Assembly (NCBI GenBank): GCA_900079765.1
Contig: LT599017.1
Span: forward strand, 1,178,001-1,242,000
From: an uncultured Eubacteriales bacterium
GTDB lineage: Bacteria; Bacillota; Clostridia; Oscillospirales; Oscillospiraceae
DNA: 64,000 nt
Direction: 5' to 3'
Numbering within the stretch: the first letter of the stretch is position 1; every line of letters starts with the position of its first letter. The translations under genes and the position numbers were made by a program. The notes beneath the pieces are model-generated. The model was not told the origin of the DNA. It made no database searches and saw only the letters and a program-made list of their open reading frames with translations. Shown in pieces: positions 16,290 through 24,743 of this stretch.

Positions 16290-17528
16290 CTAGCCCTCGT
16301 CCTGCTCCAGCGCGGCATTGAGCCACAGCCCGGCCAGATGGATGGCCCCGCGGAACCCGACGAAGGGCGCTTCATATGGGCTGAGCCGCCACCGGTGATC
16401 GGGGTTGGAAATCTGAAGGTCTCTGTCTCGTCCGGCCCAGGCGATGGCCTCGCCGCTGGCCATCAAAAAGCCTTTTGGCCGGGCAGAAATGGCGGAGGAC
16501 CACTGCGCCTCCGTTAGGTACGGGATGTCCTCGCTGCCCATGGCGGGGCAGTCGCACCACAGGTCTCCTTTGGGCAGGGAGAGCTCGCCGCAGCCGAAGG
16601 AAGCGATCCCTTTGACCACATCGGCATGGCCGCCCGCCGAAAGTACCGCCTCGTCCGGATGAGAGCGCAGCAGGTGCTGAAACATCAACGTGGAGGGGAG
16701 GAGCTGCGCGTTTACCCTTTGGACCTCCGCCTGAAGAAACGCCGCGTCGGGCGCGCGCCCCAGTGCCTCGCCAATCCGCTCCAGCCAGCGCTGTGTGCCC
16801 GAAATTCCATAGGGCCGCCCGGAGAAATAGGGGGTATCAAACCGGCCTTGCAGATGCCGCGCGGCCCGTTCACCCTCTCTGCGGATGACCAGATTGACAT
16901 GCGCGCCGCCCATCTGTTCAAGCTCTTCCACGCAGGTGTCCGACGTCATGACGCACAGGGGCTTCATGCCGAAAGCACCCTCCATCAGGCGGATCATCTC
17001 CTGCGCGTCGGCATGGAAACGGAATAAATCGGCGCATGAGCCGATCAGGTTAAAGGTCGGCAGCGGCGTTTTCTCCCGCCCTAGAGGAAATGTTTCTGCC
17101 AGGAGCAGAAGCGTTTCCTCCACGCCGCGGGGACCGTCCACATCAAAGCCGCCGCTGCCAAAGGGCAGCAGGCGTACATCCGGGTACCGGGGCTGCAGCT
17201 CCCGGCAGAGGGCGGGCAGATCGGTTCCGATCACGGCGGGCACAGAGGACGGCAATAAAAAAACCACCTTTGGCCGGTCCTGGCGGACGATTTCTTCAAG
17301 GGCCCGTTCGAGCCGCCGGGTGTCGCCCAGCGAGATATCCGCCTCGTCGATATGTGTGGAGTAGAGCTTGCATCCCTCCACAACTCCGGCCCTGTGCAAA
17401 AACACGCGCCCGTAGAGCATATGCCCCATGCAGCCGTATTCGATCAGCGCCGCGCCCCGGATCGGGGCCAGCGTCCAGAGCGTACCCATGCGGCCCGACA
17501 TGGGCGGCTTGAATTTATGGATTCCCAT
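16290..17528 (-). CDS. Nitrogenase-like component 1, NifK/BchZ-like subunit
   Basis: 412 residues of the oxidoreductase/nitrogenase component 1 family. Like its partner it should form half of a catalytic tetramer receiving electrons from the NifH-like protein. The N-terminal region keeps only one of the three cluster cysteines of NifK: Cys33 in EYGCMGHM. The first position falls in a Cys-free stretch near residue 8, and the third is Ser-Ser in LLPSSVPAVIGTD (about 94-95). FeMo-cofactor ligands are not evident. The start overlaps the upstream subunit gene by 14 bases with GGAGAGAG before it. Substrate unknown; it is not a dinitrogen-fixing subunit by these features. Confidence 0.8.
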   Translation of the reverse strand: MGIHKFKPPMSGRMGTLWTLAPIRGAALIEYGCMGHMLYGRVFLHRAGVVEGCKLYSTHIDEADISLGDTRRLERALEEIVRQDRPKVVFLLPSSVPAVIGTDLPALCRELQPRYPDVRLLPFGSGGFDVDGPRGVEETLLLLAETFPLGREKTPLPTFNLIGSCADLFRFHADAQEMIRLMEGAFGMKPLCVMTSDTCVEELEQMGGAHVNLVIRREGERAARHLQGRFDTPYFSGRPYGISGTQRWLERIGEALGRAPDAAFLQAEVQRVNAQLLPSTLMFQHLLRSHPDEAVLSAGGHADVVKGIASFGCGELSLPKGDLWCDCPAMGSEDIPYLTEAQWSSAISARPKGFLMASGEAIAWAGRDRDLQISNPDHRWRLSPYEAPFVGFRGAIHLAGLWLNAALEQDEG

Positions 17529-18810
17529 GGCGCTCTCTCCTTTCCCTGCGCGGTGACGCGCCTTCTATCGCTTTCAGCATCCGGCTTAAAAGCAGCGCGG
17601 TGCGCTCATACCCGGCCTGACCGTACATCTCGTAGAGATAGGAGACGGCTGGCACCGCCCCCGATCCCTCCGGAATCTCGCCAAAGGAAAGCGATGGCTC
17701 AAGCTGCTCCAGCACGGCGGCGTCTGCCTTGTTGTTGACCATATGGCACAGCAGCGGGTTGATCTCTTTTTCAAGCAGCGCCTTGGCCCAGCGCCGGTCA
17801 TCCGGGTAAAATTCCTCCATGTGCAGGAGAAGGGGCGACATCTGAAAGGTACCCAGATAAAGGGCAAGGGGCAGGGGGGAGAGGGTGCAGTTGGGGGTTA
17901 CCACATAAGAAACGCCGGGGAAGGCGGCCTCGGCCTCCTCCTCAAGGAGCCGGGCCTCTTCTCTTTTTGCGGCAAACGCATTGCCCCAGTCGATGCCCAG
18001 GCGTTCGGCCAGTTCGTCAAGCAGCGCATCGATCTCGGAGACGGAATACACGTCATGCAGGCTCAGATATGGTATCCCGAACGCGCGCTGCATCTGCTCG
18101 GCCAGCGGGTTCATGTAAGGGGAGAGCACCAGATTCAGCGCTGCGTCGGGCGCGGCAAGGAAATCGTCCATATCTGACTTGGGCGCCAGCATGCGCAGGG
18201 TAAATCCCGGCTTTGAAAGCGCGTCTAAAACCGCGGGCAGGGGGATATGATCCTCCTCGGGACTTCTGCCCAGAACATTGATGACCTTCGCGCAGGTTTC
18301 GGCCGGTTCCATCATCGCGCCGAAGGCCGTAAGTGTTTTCCAGAAGCCGGAGGGATAGCTGTTGCACTTGAAATGCCCCAGCTGCACAAAGCTCAGGCGT
18401 GCGGCGACCTCCGGCTGAATTTCGTGGACGATGCCCTCCACATCCTCTCCGATGACCTCGGGTACGCAGGTTAAGATGAGCATGATGGCTTTTGCGCCGG
18501 CGGAGTCCATTGCCCGGACGGCTTCGACCAGCCCCCGGCGGCAGCCGAAAACGACCTCGTTTGCATCCAGCACGTACGTCCAGTGCAGGCTGCTGTCCTT
18601 GTACTTGGATTTATACACCACAGTGCGGCTGTAGGTGCCGCATTCGGCGGTACCCACAACAAGCGTTGACATCCCTTTAATGTTTGAGCTCAGCGCGAGG
18701 GCGGTGTGCAGCGGGCAGTGGTTGCCGGGAAAAGCCGCGGGGGTCAGGAACTTGACCCCCGCGTTTGTTTTTACCGCCGAAAGGCGCTTGAGGTGCGAAA
18801 GCTCGTCCAT
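17515..18810 (-). CDS. Nitrogenase-like component 1, NifD/BchY-like subunit
   Basis: 431 residues, nitrogenase component 1 family. Three conserved cluster cysteines are present with family-like spacing: Cys32 in FPGNHCPLHTA, Cys57 in GTAECGTYSR and Cys115 in LTCVPEVIGED. Together with the single Cys33 of the partner subunit this would make a 3+1 ligand set for one [4Fe-4S] cluster, like the dark-operative tetrapyrrole reductases, instead of a P-cluster. The middle and C-terminal Rossmann-like domains are present, but no clear cofactor Cys/His pair is seen. Its ATG shares one base with the nifH-like stop (TAATG), and it overlaps the next gene by 14 bases. Confidence 0.82.
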   Translation of the reverse strand: MDELSHLKRLSAVKTNAGVKFLTPAAFPGNHCPLHTALALSSNIKGMSTLVVGTAECGTYSRTVVYKSKYKDSSLHWTYVLDANEVVFGCRRGLVEAVRAMDSAGAKAIMLILTCVPEVIGEDVEGIVHEIQPEVAARLSFVQLGHFKCNSYPSGFWKTLTAFGAMMEPAETCAKVINVLGRSPEEDHIPLPAVLDALSKPGFTLRMLAPKSDMDDFLAAPDAALNLVLSPYMNPLAEQMQRAFGIPYLSLHDVYSVSEIDALLDELAERLGIDWGNAFAAKREEARLLEEEAEAAFPGVSYVVTPNCTLSPLPLALYLGTFQMSPLLLHMEEFYPDDRRWAKALLEKEINPLLCHMVNNKADAAVLEQLEPSLSFGEIPEGSGAVPAVSYLYEMYGQAGYERTALLLSRMLKAIEGASPRRERRERHGNP

Positions 18811-19562
18811 TAACCGCCCCCTCCTTCCAGCAAAATTGCGGCAACGCTTTTGTAATGTGCCGCCATAGCGCAGTCGGGGAAGGCCTCCACCACCGTCTTG
18901 CCCCTGCCCTCCGCCTGCTGCACCGCCGGGTCGCGGGGCAGGCGGTAGAGCACGCTCGCGCCGATCTCGGCGGCGGCCCTGTCCACCAGGGCCTGCTCCC
19001 CCTCGATATTCTTGCTGTTTTGAATCAGCCCGCGCAGGGAGGCGTAGCCCCGCTTTCCAAAGCTTTTGACGGCGTGTGCGATGTTAGCGGCGGCGTAGAG
19101 CGACATCATCTCGCCCGAAGTGACGATGCAGACCTCATCGGCGTAGCCGCCGCGTATCGGCATGGCAAATCCGCCGCATACCACGTCGCCCAGCACGTCG
19201 TAAAGCACTACGTCGGGCTTATATACTTCATAGGCGTCCAGCTCTTCCAGCTTTTCAAAGGCCGTGATGATACCCCGGCCCGCACAGCCCACGCCGGGCA
19301 CAGGGCCGCCCGATTCCACGCACAAAACGCCCGAGGTGCTTTTCACCACCAGGTCGGAAAGGGCTGCGTCGCCGTTCTCACGCAGGGTATCGAGCACGGT
19401 TTTAATGTTTTTGCCCTCAGTCAGGTTGCGGGTGGAGTCGGCCTTGGGATCGCAGCCGATCTGCAGGACGGTAAGCCCCATAGCCGCCATTGCGGCCGCC
19501 ACATTGGAAACGGTGGTCGATTTTCCGATTCCGCCCTTTCCGTAAATAGCGATCTTTTTCAT
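18810..19562 (-). CDS. NifH-like ATP-dependent reductase (nitrogenase iron protein family)
   Basis: 250 residues. The Walker A motif is GKGGIGKST at residues 8-16. Switch and cluster elements are intact: Cys93 in GVGCAGRGII and Cys129 in YDVLGDVVCGGFAMPIR, the two ligands per monomer that bridge a [4Fe-4S] cluster in a dimer. This is the electron donor for the two component-1-like proteins encoded just downstream. It is shorter than true NifH (about 270-296) at the C-terminus. The start overlaps the ABC ATPase stop by one base (TGATG), which ties the reductase to the importer in one operon. Confidence 0.9.
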   Translation of the reverse strand: MKKIAIYGKGGIGKSTTVSNVAAAMAAMGLTVLQIGCDPKADSTRNLTEGKNIKTVLDTLRENGDAALSDLVVKSTSGVLCVESGGPVPGVGCAGRGIITAFEKLEELDAYEVYKPDVVLYDVLGDVVCGGFAMPIRGGYADEVCIVTSGEMMSLYAAANIAHAVKSFGKRGYASLRGLIQNSKNIEGEQALVDRAAAEIGASVLYRLPRDPAVQQAEGRGKTVVEAFPDCAMAAHYKSVAAILLEGGGG

Positions 19563-20389
19563 CAGCTTGCCTCCCTTTTGCAGGTGCGGCAGTCGTCAAG
19601 GGGCAGGCGGATGAGGTCGTAAGACGTGCAGGTGGGGCGGCCGGTGCGCGCCTCGGTCACGATAACCGCGTCAATCTGGAAGGTATCGCGCAGCACGCGC
19701 GCCGTCATGACCTCCTCCGGCGTCCCGTGGCGGATAATATCGCCGTCCCGGATGGCGATCATATAGTCGGCAAAACGCGCGGCGAGATTCAGGTCATGCA
19801 GCACCATAACGATGGTGCGGCCCTGCTCGCGGTTTAAGCGGTAAAGGAGCTCCAGCACCTCGAGCTGATAGGAGAGGTCGAGGTATGTGGTCGGTTCGTC
19901 CAGCAAAATGAGGTCGGTCTGCTGAGCCAGCGCCATGGCGATCCACACCCGCTGCCGCTGGCCGCCGGACAGGCAGTCCACCGCTGTGGTTTCGTATTCG
20001 GAAAGGCGCGTAACCTCCAGCGCCCACCGGATAATGTCTTTGTCCTCCGGTGTGAGCTTGCCGAAGCCCCGCTGATGGGGATAGCGCCCGTACGCCACCA
20101 GTTCGCCGACCGTCAGTCCGGCGGGAGCCTGGGGCGACTGGGGGAGAACGGCCATCTTCTGCGCGACCTCCTTTGTGGAAAGGCGGCAGATGTCCTCGCC
20201 GTTGAGATAAACCGCGCCGCCCCTGGGCTTGAGGAGACGGCCCACGGCTTTTAGCACCGTGGATTTCCCGCAGCCGTTCGGTCCGATGATCGTCGTAATT
20301 TTTCCCTTGGGTATCTGCATATCCAGTCCGCTCACCACCAGGTGGTCATCATAGGAAACGGCCAGATGCTGTGTTGAAATGCTGTTCAC
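19562..20389 (-). CDS. FecE/FepC-type ABC transporter ATP-binding protein
   Basis: 275 residues. Walker A GPNGCGKST, Q loop VLPQSPQAP, signature LSGGQRQRVWIAMALAQ, Walker B LILLDEPTTYLDL and the switch His in LHDLNLAARFADY. The family powers import of Fe-siderophores, heme or cobalamin. I start at GTG 20389 because AAAGGAG lies 8 bases upstream; the open frame upstream overlaps the permease gene and encodes no ABC sequence. The C-terminus carries a Cys-rich tail (CTSYDL, DDCRTCK), unusual for the family and close to the start of an Fe-S protein gene. Confidence 0.9.
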   Translation of the reverse strand: MNSISTQHLAVSYDDHLVVSGLDMQIPKGKITTIIGPNGCGKSTVLKAVGRLLKPRGGAVYLNGEDICRLSTKEVAQKMAVLPQSPQAPAGLTVGELVAYGRYPHQRGFGKLTPEDKDIIRWALEVTRLSEYETTAVDCLSGGQRQRVWIAMALAQQTDLILLDEPTTYLDLSYQLEVLELLYRLNREQGRTIVMVLHDLNLAARFADYMIAIRDGDIIRHGTPEEVMTARVLRDTFQIDAVIVTEARTGRPTCTSYDLIRLPLDDCRTCKREAS

Positions 20390-20406
20390 CTTGCATGCTC
20401 CTTTCG

Positions 20407-21444
20407 TTACTGCCTGCTCTTGGCCAGCAGGTAGAGGAAGTACGGCGCGCCGATGACCGCGACCATAATGCCCGTCGGCAGCTCGGCCGGCTGCAAAATG
20501 ACCCGGGCCAGCGTGTCCGCCGCCGAAACGAGCACTGCGCCCGTCAGCGCGCATGTCGGCAGCAGAATTGCATGCCGCGGGCCCACCAGCCGCCGGGAAA
20601 GATGGGGCGCGACCAGCCCCACAAAGCCGATTCCGCCGCTGACCGAGACGCAGGAGGCGGCCAGCGCGACCGATGCCGCCAGCAGCCCCCGCCGCTCCCG
20701 CTCGACTGACGCGCCCAGGCTTTTCGCCACATCGTCGCCCAGACTGAGAACATCCAGCGCCCGCGCCTTGTACATCACATAGGGGAATAAGACCAAAAGC
20801 CAGGGTAAAAGCGACAGGACGAACCGCCAGTTGCCGCCCCAGATGCTGCCCGCCTGCCAGCTTGCGACAAAATCAAACTGCGTCTCATCCAGCCGGATGG
20901 TCATGACCGTGGTCAGAGCCGAGATACCTGCCTGTACGGCGATACCCGTCAAAATCAGGCGCAGGGGGGCAATGCCTTCCCCTCTTTTATAGGAGAGCGC
21001 ATAGATGAGAATAGCCGCGCCGCCCGCACCTGTCAGGGCCAGAAAGGGCAGCGTAAAGACCGACAGCATGGTTTTCGCGCCGAAGAACAGGACGTACAAA
21101 ATGACCATCATCCCCGCGCCGGCGTTGATGCCCAGAAGGCCGGGGTCGGCCAGCGGGTTTTTTGAAACGCCCTGAATGATGCAGCCGGAGAGCGCCAGCC
21201 CCGCGCCTACCAGCAGGGAGACCACAATACGTGGTAGGCGGAATTGAAATAAAATCAGGTTTTCCTTCTCTGTTCCGCCCCCGAAAAATGTGCGCAGCGT
21301 ATCCGAAGGCGCCAGCTTTGTATATCCGGTATTCATGCTGATGACAAATGCCGCGATCAAAAGCGCGGTTAGGAGGCCGAGAACCAACAAATTGCGCAGC
21401 GCGGTTTTGCGTTTGCGCGCTTCTACCTTTTCAATCACTGCCAT
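20407..21444 (-). CDS. FecCD-family ABC transporter permease (second)
   Basis: 345 residues with about nine to ten hydrophobic helices. It has the family glycine-rich segments SGCIIQGVSKNPLADPGLLGINAGA and the conserved GFVGLVAPHLSRRLVGPRH cytoplasmic coupling loop. It forms the membrane channel with the other permease for uptake of a metal chelate or tetrapyrrole. The start shares one base with the stop of the other permease gene (TAATG). It is followed 17 bases later by the ATPase gene. Confidence 0.92.
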   Translation of the reverse strand: MAVIEKVEARKRKTALRNLLVLGLLTALLIAAFVISMNTGYTKLAPSDTLRTFFGGGTEKENLILFQFRLPRIVVSLLVGAGLALSGCIIQGVSKNPLADPGLLGINAGAGMMVILYVLFFGAKTMLSVFTLPFLALTGAGGAAILIYALSYKRGEGIAPLRLILTGIAVQAGISALTTVMTIRLDETQFDFVASWQAGSIWGGNWRFVLSLLPWLLVLFPYVMYKARALDVLSLGDDVAKSLGASVERERRGLLAASVALAASCVSVSGGIGFVGLVAPHLSRRLVGPRHAILLPTCALTGAVLVSAADTLARVILQPAELPTGIMVAVIGAPYFLYLLAKSRQ

Positions 21445-22469
21445 TATAATGCTCTCCTTTGTCTGCGCGCCAGGAAGAGGAAAAACGGTACGCCCACAAG
21501 GGCGATCAGTGCGCCGATGGGCGTCTCAAAGGGCGGATTCAGTGTCCGCGTACCCAGATCGGCCAGAACGACGAGGATGGCACCCAGCACAGCGGAGGAG
21601 GGAATGATCCACCGGTAATCGACCCCTACCAGGAACCGGGCCAGATGGGGCACCATCAGCCCTACAAAGCCCACCGCGCCTACCACGGATACCGCAGACC
21701 CCGCCAAAACCAGCACGACAAGAGAGCAGAGCACGTTTATCACCGCGGTGTTCATGCCAAGGCCCTTGGCAACGTCCTCTCCCAGGCTCAACAGAGATAC
21801 TGAGCGGGAGAGCGCAACCGCGCCAAGCAATGCCCCCCCGACCCAGGGCGCGAGAATGCGGATCTGCGTCCAGTCAGAACCGGCGACGCCGCCCACGGTC
21901 CAGAACATGATGTTCTGCGCTACGCCGAAATACAGGGCGACCCCCTGGCTGAGCGCCGCGAGAAGAGAGCTGACGGCCGCCCCTGCCAGCACCAGGCGTA
22001 TGGGGGAAGCGCCGCCCCGGCGCAGGGACGCCACGCCGCTGACCATCCCCGTGCCCAACGCCGCCCCCAGGAAGGAAAACAGAATGACCTTGTGGTACTC
22101 CATCGATGGGAAAAACGCAAAGCAGACCGAGAGGGCAAAGCCCGCTCCCGCATTAAGGCCCAGCAGCCCGGAGTCCGCCATGGGATTTCTGGTCGTGCCC
22201 TGCATGATAGCGCCCGCCACGGCAAAGGCCGCGCCAACCAAAGCGCTTGCCGCCACCCGGGGCAGGCGGGCGTCGCGTATAATCAGGTGGCGCGTATTTT
22301 CCGGGTCAAAGTTTGAAAACGCCTCCCATACGGTTTCCAGGGGAATCGGCGCGGCGCCTTTCGTAATGGAAAAGGCCATGAGCAGAAAAAGCAGCCCGGT
22401 CCCGCCTATAATAATAAGCCATGCGACCCACGCACGGCCCTTTTTTATCGTGTATTCTTTTTGCTTCAT
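21444..22469 (-). CDS. FecCD-family ABC transporter permease (first)
   Basis: 341 residues, polytopic. Recognisable stretches are AGAIMQGTTRNPMADSGLLGLNAGAG and GFVGLMVPHLARFLVGVDYR, both characteristic of FecCD/BtuC permeases. An N-terminal cytosolic basic segment (MKQKEYTIKKGRAW) precedes the first helix. It lies 105 bases after the binding-protein gene and is coupled to the next permease by a one-base overlap. The pair makes a heterodimeric channel. Confidence 0.92.
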   Translation of the reverse strand: MKQKEYTIKKGRAWVAWLIIIGGTGLLFLLMAFSITKGAAPIPLETVWEAFSNFDPENTRHLIIRDARLPRVAASALVGAAFAVAGAIMQGTTRNPMADSGLLGLNAGAGFALSVCFAFFPSMEYHKVILFSFLGAALGTGMVSGVASLRRGGASPIRLVLAGAAVSSLLAALSQGVALYFGVAQNIMFWTVGGVAGSDWTQIRILAPWVGGALLGAVALSRSVSLLSLGEDVAKGLGMNTAVINVLCSLVVLVLAGSAVSVVGAVGFVGLMVPHLARFLVGVDYRWIIPSSAVLGAILVVLADLGTRTLNPPFETPIGALIALVGVPFFLFLARRQRRAL

Positions 22470-22574
22470 ACGAAAGGCAAACCTCCTGCGGTTTTAAGCA
22501 GACTATATGGGAAGAGGTGGACGCAGGCTTTTTCAGCACGCTGCGCCCACCCGTTATAAAATCCCATCTGGCTT

Positions 22575-23576
22575 TTACTCTGTGTAAAGTGCAGTAATCT
22601 TTTCAGCGCCAAGCTTGAAGGAGAGAGGGCCAAAGCTGTTCATGTTTTCATCGTAGATGTAAACTCTCCCGTTTTTCACCGCGTCCAGAGACTGCCACAC
22701 GGTATTGTCTTCCATGCTCTTGATAAAGGCCTCTGTGACCTCCACGTTATGCTGGAAGACGATATAATAGGGGTTCATCTCGGCCACGGCCTCGAGCGAA
22801 AGGGTATCGGCCTTGTCGGTAAAGCCTGAGGGCTTTGTGAGGCCGAATTCCTTATAAAACTGAGCGGTGCCCTGGGCGATAAAGCTCTTGCCGTCGGTGC
22901 GGAACAGGCCAAAGGTCCGGTCGGCATAGGGGGCAAGCACCTCTTTCGTGTCGGCAATGATCTTCTCAACGTCATTGGTAACGGTCTCGGCCTCAGTTTC
23001 CTTGCCCAGGACCTGGGCGCAGAGCATCAGCTGATTCTGCCAGGTGTCGGCATAGCTGATTTGAACCACCGGGGCGATTTCTGCAAGCTGCTCGACCAAC
23101 TCGGCGCTGGCCGGATTATAAAAGGTGATGATCACATCCGGCTCGGAGGCAAGCACCGCCTCCACGCTGAGATCCTTGGAGTTGCCCAGCATGGTAATGT
23201 CCTTGCCCGCCAGATAAGGGGCGTAGAGCTCGGACACCTCCAGCGACTCCATGGCGCCTTGGGCGTTTCCGAGCGCCGCGGCCGTGGGCGGCGTACCCAG
23301 CGCGAGAAGATGCTCAAGATATACCACGTGCAGAAGGGTAACGCGTTCAGGCTCCTTCTCCAATACGATCTCCGCGCCGGTGGCGTCCACAATGGTTCTC
23401 GGCCAGGCGGCTTCCGGTGTGGCGGCCGGTGTGGGTGTGGGTTCGCTCGGCGCTGCCGCACTGGGGGAGCTTTCGGGCGCGGGTGACTGTGTGTTGTTCG
23501 CGGGCGTGCCGGCGCATCCGGCCAGAACGCTTGTCGCGAGTACCAGCGACAAGAGAAGCTGCATCCATCGTTTCAT
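22575..23576 (-). CDS. Metal-chelate/tetrapyrrole ABC transporter substrate-binding lipoprotein
   Basis: 333 residues. Lipoprotein signal peptide with lipobox LAGC (Cys near residue 21), then a Pro/Ser/Thr-rich linker and a TroA/FepB/BtuF-type two-lobed binding domain. Typical family stretches are RTIVDATGAEIVLEKEPERVTLL, PDVIITFYNP and WQSLDAVKNGRVYIYD. It captures a ferric siderophore, heme, cobamide or related compound outside the cell. GGAGG precedes the start, and an inverted repeat lies 24-39 bases upstream. It opens the seven-gene operon that ends with the nitrogenase-like subunits. Confidence 0.9.
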   Translation of the reverse strand: MKRWMQLLLSLVLATSVLAGCAGTPANNTQSPAPESSPSAAAPSEPTPTPAATPEAAWPRTIVDATGAEIVLEKEPERVTLLHVVYLEHLLALGTPPTAAALGNAQGAMESLEVSELYAPYLAGKDITMLGNSKDLSVEAVLASEPDVIITFYNPASAELVEQLAEIAPVVQISYADTWQNQLMLCAQVLGKETEAETVTNDVEKIIADTKEVLAPYADRTFGLFRTDGKSFIAQGTAQFYKEFGLTKPSGFTDKADTLSLEAVAEMNPYYIVFQHNVEVTEAFIKSMEDNTVWQSLDAVKNGRVYIYDENMNSFGPLSFKLGAEKITALYTE

Positions 23577-23599
23577 AATCTATTCCTCCTATAGGCGTT

Positions 23600-23615
23600 G
23601 GTTAGCGAAAGCTAA
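23600..23615. promoter_or_regulatory. Inverted-repeat operator candidate before the binding-protein gene
   Basis: GGTTAGC-GAAA-GCTAA: the TTAGC arm (23602-23606) pairs with GCTAA (23611-23615). It lies just upstream of the lipoprotein start. A sequence with the same GGTTAG / CTAA arms lies before the AraC gene. Confidence 0.55.
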
Positions 23616-23687
23616 TTTTGATGTCGAAAGCCAGTATAGCAAAACCAGCCGCCTTAAGGAATGGGCAAAACCGGAATCCCGCATGGA

Positions 23688-24500
23688 TTATTCCTGAATT
23701 TTTCTTGCGCTGCTCGGCGAAAGGCCAAAGCGCTTGCGGAAGGTACGGCTGAAGTAGAGCGGGTCGGAATAGCCGACGCTTTTGGCGATCTCACCGATGG
23801 ATGCCTTGCCATTTTCCAGCATTTCTCTGGAGCGGTTCAGGCGATAGGTCGTCAGATATTGTCCGGCCCCCGTTCCCGCGTATTTCTGGAACACATAATA
23901 GAGGCGGTTTTCATCCACTTCGTTTTGCTGCGCCAGCTCATGGATGGAGAGGGGCTCCATGTAATGTTCGTGGATATAGGCCGATACGCGATCAAACAGC
24001 GCCTTCGCCCCATGGTCGAACCGATTGTGCGCGCAGATGAAAATATCATCCAGGACACAGCGAAACAGCCGCTCGCGCTGAAAGGACTGCAATGCGTCCG
24101 GCTGTTTGCAGGTCTCACAGAGGCGGTATAAGAGCTCCGTCAGGCGCGGGCTGTGCCCGACCGTCAATTCGGTGTGCAGTCTGGGCAGGAGACTCTCCAA
24201 TTTTTCAGGGCCGTAAAGCTCATACAGGACGCAGATAAACTCCCACTTGCTGTCTCCGAGAACCTTCTTGTCAAGACGCATGCCCGCACCGCCCAGAATG
24301 ACGGTTCCGGCCTTTGCGAGATAAGGTGTTCCATCAAAATGGTACTGGGCCTGACCGCTCAGCGGGAATATCATCCCGGGATAGGGAGCCGTTCTCTCCC
24401 ATCCGGCGGTACCCGGTTCAATGGATAAGCGGTAAACTCCCTGGACTTTAAAGGGCACTTGTGCAAATTGCGCAATTAAATGGTTTAGCTCGATTTCCAT
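23688..24500 (-). CDS. AraC family transcriptional regulator of the importer/nitrogenase-like operon
   Basis: 270 residues. An N-terminal cupin-like sensor region (about 1-150, including YPGMIFPLSGQAQYHFDGTPY) is followed by a C-terminal AraC HTH pair (about 175-268) with SIHELAQQNEVDENRLYYVFQK and SIGEIAKSVGYSDPLYFSRTFRKRFGLSPS. The ATG at 24500 has GGAGG at normal distance; an upstream ATG at 24524 precedes the ribosome site. It is encoded 111 bases upstream of the importer operon on the same strand. Inverted repeats with GGTTAG arms lie before both genes, so autoregulation and control of the operon are likely. AraC regulators of siderophore uptake often sense the imported compound. Confidence 0.87.
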   Translation of the reverse strand: MEIELNHLIAQFAQVPFKVQGVYRLSIEPGTAGWERTAPYPGMIFPLSGQAQYHFDGTPYLAKAGTVILGGAGMRLDKKVLGDSKWEFICVLYELYGPEKLESLLPRLHTELTVGHSPRLTELLYRLCETCKQPDALQSFQRERLFRCVLDDIFICAHNRFDHGAKALFDRVSAYIHEHYMEPLSIHELAQQNEVDENRLYYVFQKYAGTGAGQYLTTYRLNRSREMLENGKASIGEIAKSVGYSDPLYFSRTFRKRFGLSPSSARKIQE

Positions 24501-24557
24501 GATAAATCCCTCCTGTACCAGCATCTTCCCAGGGTGGCTGACGCGCGGGCAGGCGCT

Positions 24558-24575
24558 GGTTAGATACGGCTAACC
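24558..24575. promoter_or_regulatory. Inverted-repeat operator candidate before the AraC gene
   Basis: GGTTAG (24558-24563) and CTAACC (24570-24575) form a perfect 6-base inverted repeat with a 6-base spacer, flanked by CT and CAG. The site is 58-75 bases upstream of the araC-type start. Confidence 0.55.
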
Positions 24576-24656
24576 CAGTTTATCACAGTCTATTCTGCAC
24601 TTCAAGCGGCATGAAAGGTTTGTATGTCGATCATTTAAGTAATTGACGACAAACTA

Positions 24657-24692
24657 GAAAAGCCGCTGAATCATAAGATTCAGCGGCTTTTC
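24657..24692. terminator. Bidirectional terminator
   Basis: A 16-base inverted repeat with loop ATAA. It lies downstream of the minus-strand hydrolase gene. A near copy with compensating base changes is at 31166-31201. Confidence 0.85.
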
Positions 24693-24743
24693 TGTCTTTA
24701 TAGACTTGAGCGTTTTCACGTACGACACATTGTGCTCATAGTT

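Noticed and set aside
16290-19562. True nitrogenase for dinitrogen fixation
   Set aside because: NifK-like subunit lacks two of three P-cluster cysteines, no cofactor ligands or nifENB genes are seen, and the genes are tied to an importer.
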